Of a stretch of DNA of 5,929 nucleotides, positions 3,566 through 5,929 are shown one piece after another. The stretch is taken from positions 1-5,929 of the forward strand of contig CAJBAP010000060.1 in the NCBI GenBank assembly GCA_903950295.1, read 5' to 3'. The notes beneath the pieces are model-generated. The model saw only the letters and a list, made by a program, of their open reading frames with translations. It ran no database searches and was not told the DNA's origin. Every line of letters starts with the position of its first letter. Positions within the stretch are counted from its first letter, which is position 1. The position numbers and the translations under genes are program-made. Origin of the DNA: an uncultured Rhodocyclaceae bacterium (GTDB lineage: Bacteria > Pseudomonadota > Gammaproteobacteria > Burkholderiales > Rhodocyclaceae).

Positions 3566-5929
3566 ATGAAGTTCGATCCGGAAGCGCGCCGGGCCGCGCG
3601 ACCGGCGCTTGCGTATGACGAGGCGCTGCCGATCAATTTGCGCCGCGCCGAGATCGCCGCGGCGATCACGAAACATCAGGTGGTGGTCATCTGTGGCGAG
3701 ACCGGCTCGGGCAAGACCACGCAATTGCCGAAAATCTGTCTCGAACTCGGGCGCGGCCTCAAGGGCCTGATCGGCCACACCCAGCCGCGCCGCATTGCCG
3801 CGCGCGCCACGGCGACGCGCATTGCGCAGGAGCTGAATTCCGAGCTGGGCCGCTATGTCGGTTACAAGATTCGCTTCACCGACAAGACCACACCGACCTC
3901 CTACATCAAGCTGATGACCGACGGCATCCTGCTGGCCGAGACGCAGACCGATCCGCTCTTGCGCCAGTACGACACGATTCTCATCGACGAGGCGCACGAG
4001 CGTTCGCTCAACATTGATTTCCTCCTTGGCTATCTAAAATCAGTGCTGGCGCGACGGCAAGACCTGAAGTTGATCGTTACCTCGGCGACGCTGGATGCAG
4101 AGCGCTTCAGCAAGCATTTCGACGGCGCACCGATCATCGAGGTTTCCGGCCGTTTGTATCCCATCGAGACGCGCTACCGCCCCTTCGACGAGAAGAAGGA
4201 CAGCGACTTGAATGACGCCATCGTCGATGCGGTCAGCGAGGCGCATCGCGAAGGGCCGGGTGACGTTCTGGTGTTTCTGCCTGGCGAGCGCGAGATTCGC
4301 GAAGCGGCGGAGGCGCTGCGCAAACACCATCCACCCGGCCTGGAAGTAGTGCCTCTGTTCGCACGGCAGACGGCGCAGGAGCAATCGCGCGTGTTCGCGC
4401 CGCACCAGGGCCGCCGCGTGGTGCTGGCGACCAACGTGGCCGAAACGTCGCTGACTGTGCCGGGCATCCGCTATGTCGTCGATTCCGGATTGGCGCGTGT
4501 CAAGCGCTACTCGCACCGCACCAAGGTCGAACAGTTGCAGGTCGAGGCCATCGCGCGCGCAGCGGCCAATCAACGTGCCGGCCGCTGCGGGCGCGTGTCG
4601 GCCGGCATCTGCTTCCGGCTTTACGCCGAGGACGATTTCAACAAGCGCCCGCCCTATACCGAGCCGGAAATCCTGCGTTCTTCGCTGGCCGGCGTGATTT
4701 TGCGCATGAAGTCCTTGCACCTCGGCGACGTCGAGAACTTCCCTTTCCTCGAAGCACCGCTACCGCGCATGATCGCCGACGGCTATACCCTGCTCGCCGA
4801 GTTGGGCGCGCTGGACGAAACGAGCAAGGAGTTGACGCCGGTTGGCAAGGAGTTGGCGAAGTTGCCGCTTGACCCGAAGATCGGTCGCATGATTCTCGCC
4901 GCGCGCGAACAGGGCTGCCTCAAGGAAGTGTTGATCATTGCTGCGGCGCTCGGTACGCAGGATCCGCGTGACCGGCCGCAGGAGCAGGCGGGAGCCGCTG
5001 ACCAGGCCCACGCCAAGTGGAAGGATGAGAAATCCGAGTTCCTCTCCTATCTCAAGTTGTGGCACGCTGCCGATGAAATCTGGAAGCACGAGACGTCTAG
5101 CAAGCAGCGCCAATGGTGTCGGCAAAACTTCATCAACTGGCTGCGCCTGCGCGAGTGGCGCGATGTGCATGGGCAGTTGATGACGCTGTGCCACGAACAC
5201 GGCTGGAAAGAGAATCAGCTGCCCGGTTCCTACGAGGCCATCCACAAGGCGCTGCTCACCGGCCTGCTCGGTCATATCGGTCTGAAGAACGAGGAAGATC
5301 AGAACTACCTTGGCGCGCGTGGCATCAAGTTCTTCATCCATCCCGGTTCGTCGCTGGTGAAGAAGGCGGGGCGCTGGATCATCGCGGCGGAACTGGTCGA
5401 GACTTCGCGCCTGTTCGCCCGCTGCGTGGCACGCATCGAGCCGGAATGGCTGGAGCAGGTAGGTGCGCACTTGATCCGTCGCCATGTATTCGAGCCGCAC
5501 TGGGAAAAAAGTGCTGGCCAAGTGGTGGCGTGGGAGCGCATCACGCTGCATGGCTTGCTGCTGCACGCCCGGCGGCGCATCAGTTACGGGCCGCTGGCGC
5601 CGCAGGAGGCACGCACTCTCCTGATTCGCGGCGCGCTGGTGAATGGCGAGGTGGGTGAGGATTGGGTGCGCAAGTGGCGCTTCCTCCAACACAACCAGAA
5701 GCTCAAGCTGGAGATTGAAAAGCTTGAGCACAAGTCGCGTCGCCCCGATGTGCTGGTCGATGACGAACTGGTGTTCGCGTTCTTCGATGCTCTGGTGCCT
5801 GCGGGGATCACCTCGCTGGCGGCCTTCGACAAGTGGCGGCGTGAGACTGAACAGGAAACCCCCAAGTTGCTCTTCCTCGAAAAAGAACAGCTGATGCGCC
5901 ATGAGGCGGCGGGCATTACCACCGACACG
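3566..5929 (+). CDS. hrpA: ATP-dependent RNA helicase HrpA (DEAH box), C-terminus beyond the right edge
   Basis: 3'-5' DEAH/RHA-type RNA helicase; the E. coli protein has been linked to rescue of stalled or collided ribosomes and to fimbrial mRNA processing. 788 uninterrupted codons are visible of a family of about 1300 residues, and no stop occurs before the edge. Motifs: Walker A GETGSGKT at 44-51 (Lys50), Ia TQPRRIAAR at 72-80, DEAH at 141-144, SAT at 173-175, IV VLVFLPGERE at 234-243, V ATNVAETSLTVPGI at 288-301, VI QRAGRCGR at 336-343. A winged-helix/ratchet region follows (about 400-560), then an OB-fold (about 570-660, with AELVETSRLFARC). Next comes the HrpA-specific C-terminal region, with EHKSRRPDVLVDDE near 721-734. 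The ATG at 3566 is preceded by GAGG. The N-terminus is about 55 residues shorter than in E. coli. HrpB and eukaryotic-type DEAH proteins are excluded by the HrpA-like C-terminal half. Confidence 0.95.
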   Translation, partial: MKFDPEARRAARPALAYDEALPINLRRAEIAAAITKHQVVVICGETGSGKTTQLPKICLELGRGLKGLIGHTQPRRIAARATATRIAQELNSELGRYVGYKIRFTDKTTPTSYIKLMTDGILLAETQTDPLLRQYDTILIDEAHERSLNIDFLLGYLKSVLARRQDLKLIVTSATLDAERFSKHFDGAPIIEVSGRLYPIETRYRPFDEKKDSDLNDAIVDAVSEAHREGPGDVLVFLPGEREIREAAEALRKHHPPGLEVVPLFARQTAQEQSRVFAPHQGRRVVLATNVAETSLTVPGIRYVVDSGLARVKRYSHRTKVEQLQVEAIARAAANQRAGRCGRVSAGICFRLYAEDDFNKRPPYTEPEILRSSLAGVILRMKSLHLGDVENFPFLEAPLPRMIADGYTLLAELGALDETSKELTPVGKELAKLPLDPKIGRMILAAREQGCLKEVLIIAAALGTQDPRDRPQEQAGAADQAHAKWKDEKSEFLSYLKLWHAADEIWKHETSSKQRQWCRQNFINWLRLREWRDVHGQLMTLCHEHGWKENQLPGSYEAIHKALLTGLLGHIGLKNEEDQNYLGARGIKFFIHPGSSLVKKAGRWIIAAELVETSRLFARCVARIEPEWLEQVGAHLIRRHVFEPHWEKSAGQVVAWERITLHGLLLHARRRISYGPLAPQEARTLLIRGALVNGEVGEDWVRKWRFLQHNQKLKLEIEKLEHKSRRPDVLVDDELVFAFFDALVPAGITSLAAFDKWRRETEQETPKLLFLEKEQLMRHEAAGITTDT

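Noticed and set aside
3106..3669. In-frame N-terminal extension of glnS to give a 776-residue protein
   Set aside because: The extra 188 codons are antisense to crcB and the start of hrpA, are rich in Arg, Gly, Asp and Gln without family similarity, and family homology begins at the ATG at 3105.
4040..4720. Minus-strand open frame (226 codons) opposite the hrpA helicase core
   Set aside because: Antisense to HrpA motifs III to VI; no recognisable product.
4824..4855. GCAAGGAGTTG occurring twice 21 nt apart in hrpA
   Set aside because: It encodes the in-frame SKEL and GKEL of a segment (LTPVGKELAKLP) that matches the normal HrpA pattern; two similar codon runs are enough to explain it.
4760..5902. 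Long minus-strand open frame (380 codons) opposite hrpA
   Set aside because: hrpA is continuous and well conserved through this stretch. The antisense frame stays open because of GC-rich codon bias and its product is low-complexity.

Overview
The window comes from a GC-rich proteobacterial chromosome, most likely a betaproteobacterium (Rhodocyclales or a close order). I base this on a class-2 (MtPyrF-like) orotidine decarboxylase, a true GlnRS with a spacer in front of its catalytic domain, a long HrpA-type DEAH helicase, a PPK2 with the YPYK-type lead-in, and near-complete gene packing. The lineage is inferred from family knowledge and was not computed.

Layout: two divergent gene clusters leave a 60-nt gap (3106-3165). 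Leftward on the minus strand run glnS (3105 to 1339), pyrF (1348 to 500, overlapping the end of glnS) and ppk2 (from 470, running off the left edge just before its Walker A motif). Rightward on the plus strand run crcB (3166-3555) and, after 10 nt, hrpA (3566 to the right edge, with no stop in the window). There are no RNA genes, insertion sequences, CRISPR arrays or clear terminators. Every stretch longer than 60 nt is coding.

Function: the leftward cluster joins translation (Gln-tRNA charging), the last step of UMP synthesis and a polyphosphate-driven nucleotide kinase. The rightward cluster joins a fluoride channel and an RNA helicase implicated in ribosome rescue. These are housekeeping genes and I see no defence, mobile or secondary-metabolite system.

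The most unusual signals are small. (1) A 27-nt segment is present twice with one mismatch, once in pyrF and once in glnS, in the same codon phase; the glnS copy lies inside the pre-catalytic insert. (2) A 23-nt near-perfect palindrome in the divergent gap carries a TAGAAT -10-like hexamer facing each way, which would put the crcB transcript start within about two bases of its ATG. (3) The PPK2 N-terminus is a lysine/arginine/proline-rich tail with no acidic residues. (4) The pyrF start is ambiguous between an ATG and a GTG that gives a four-base GTGA overlap with the glnS stop.
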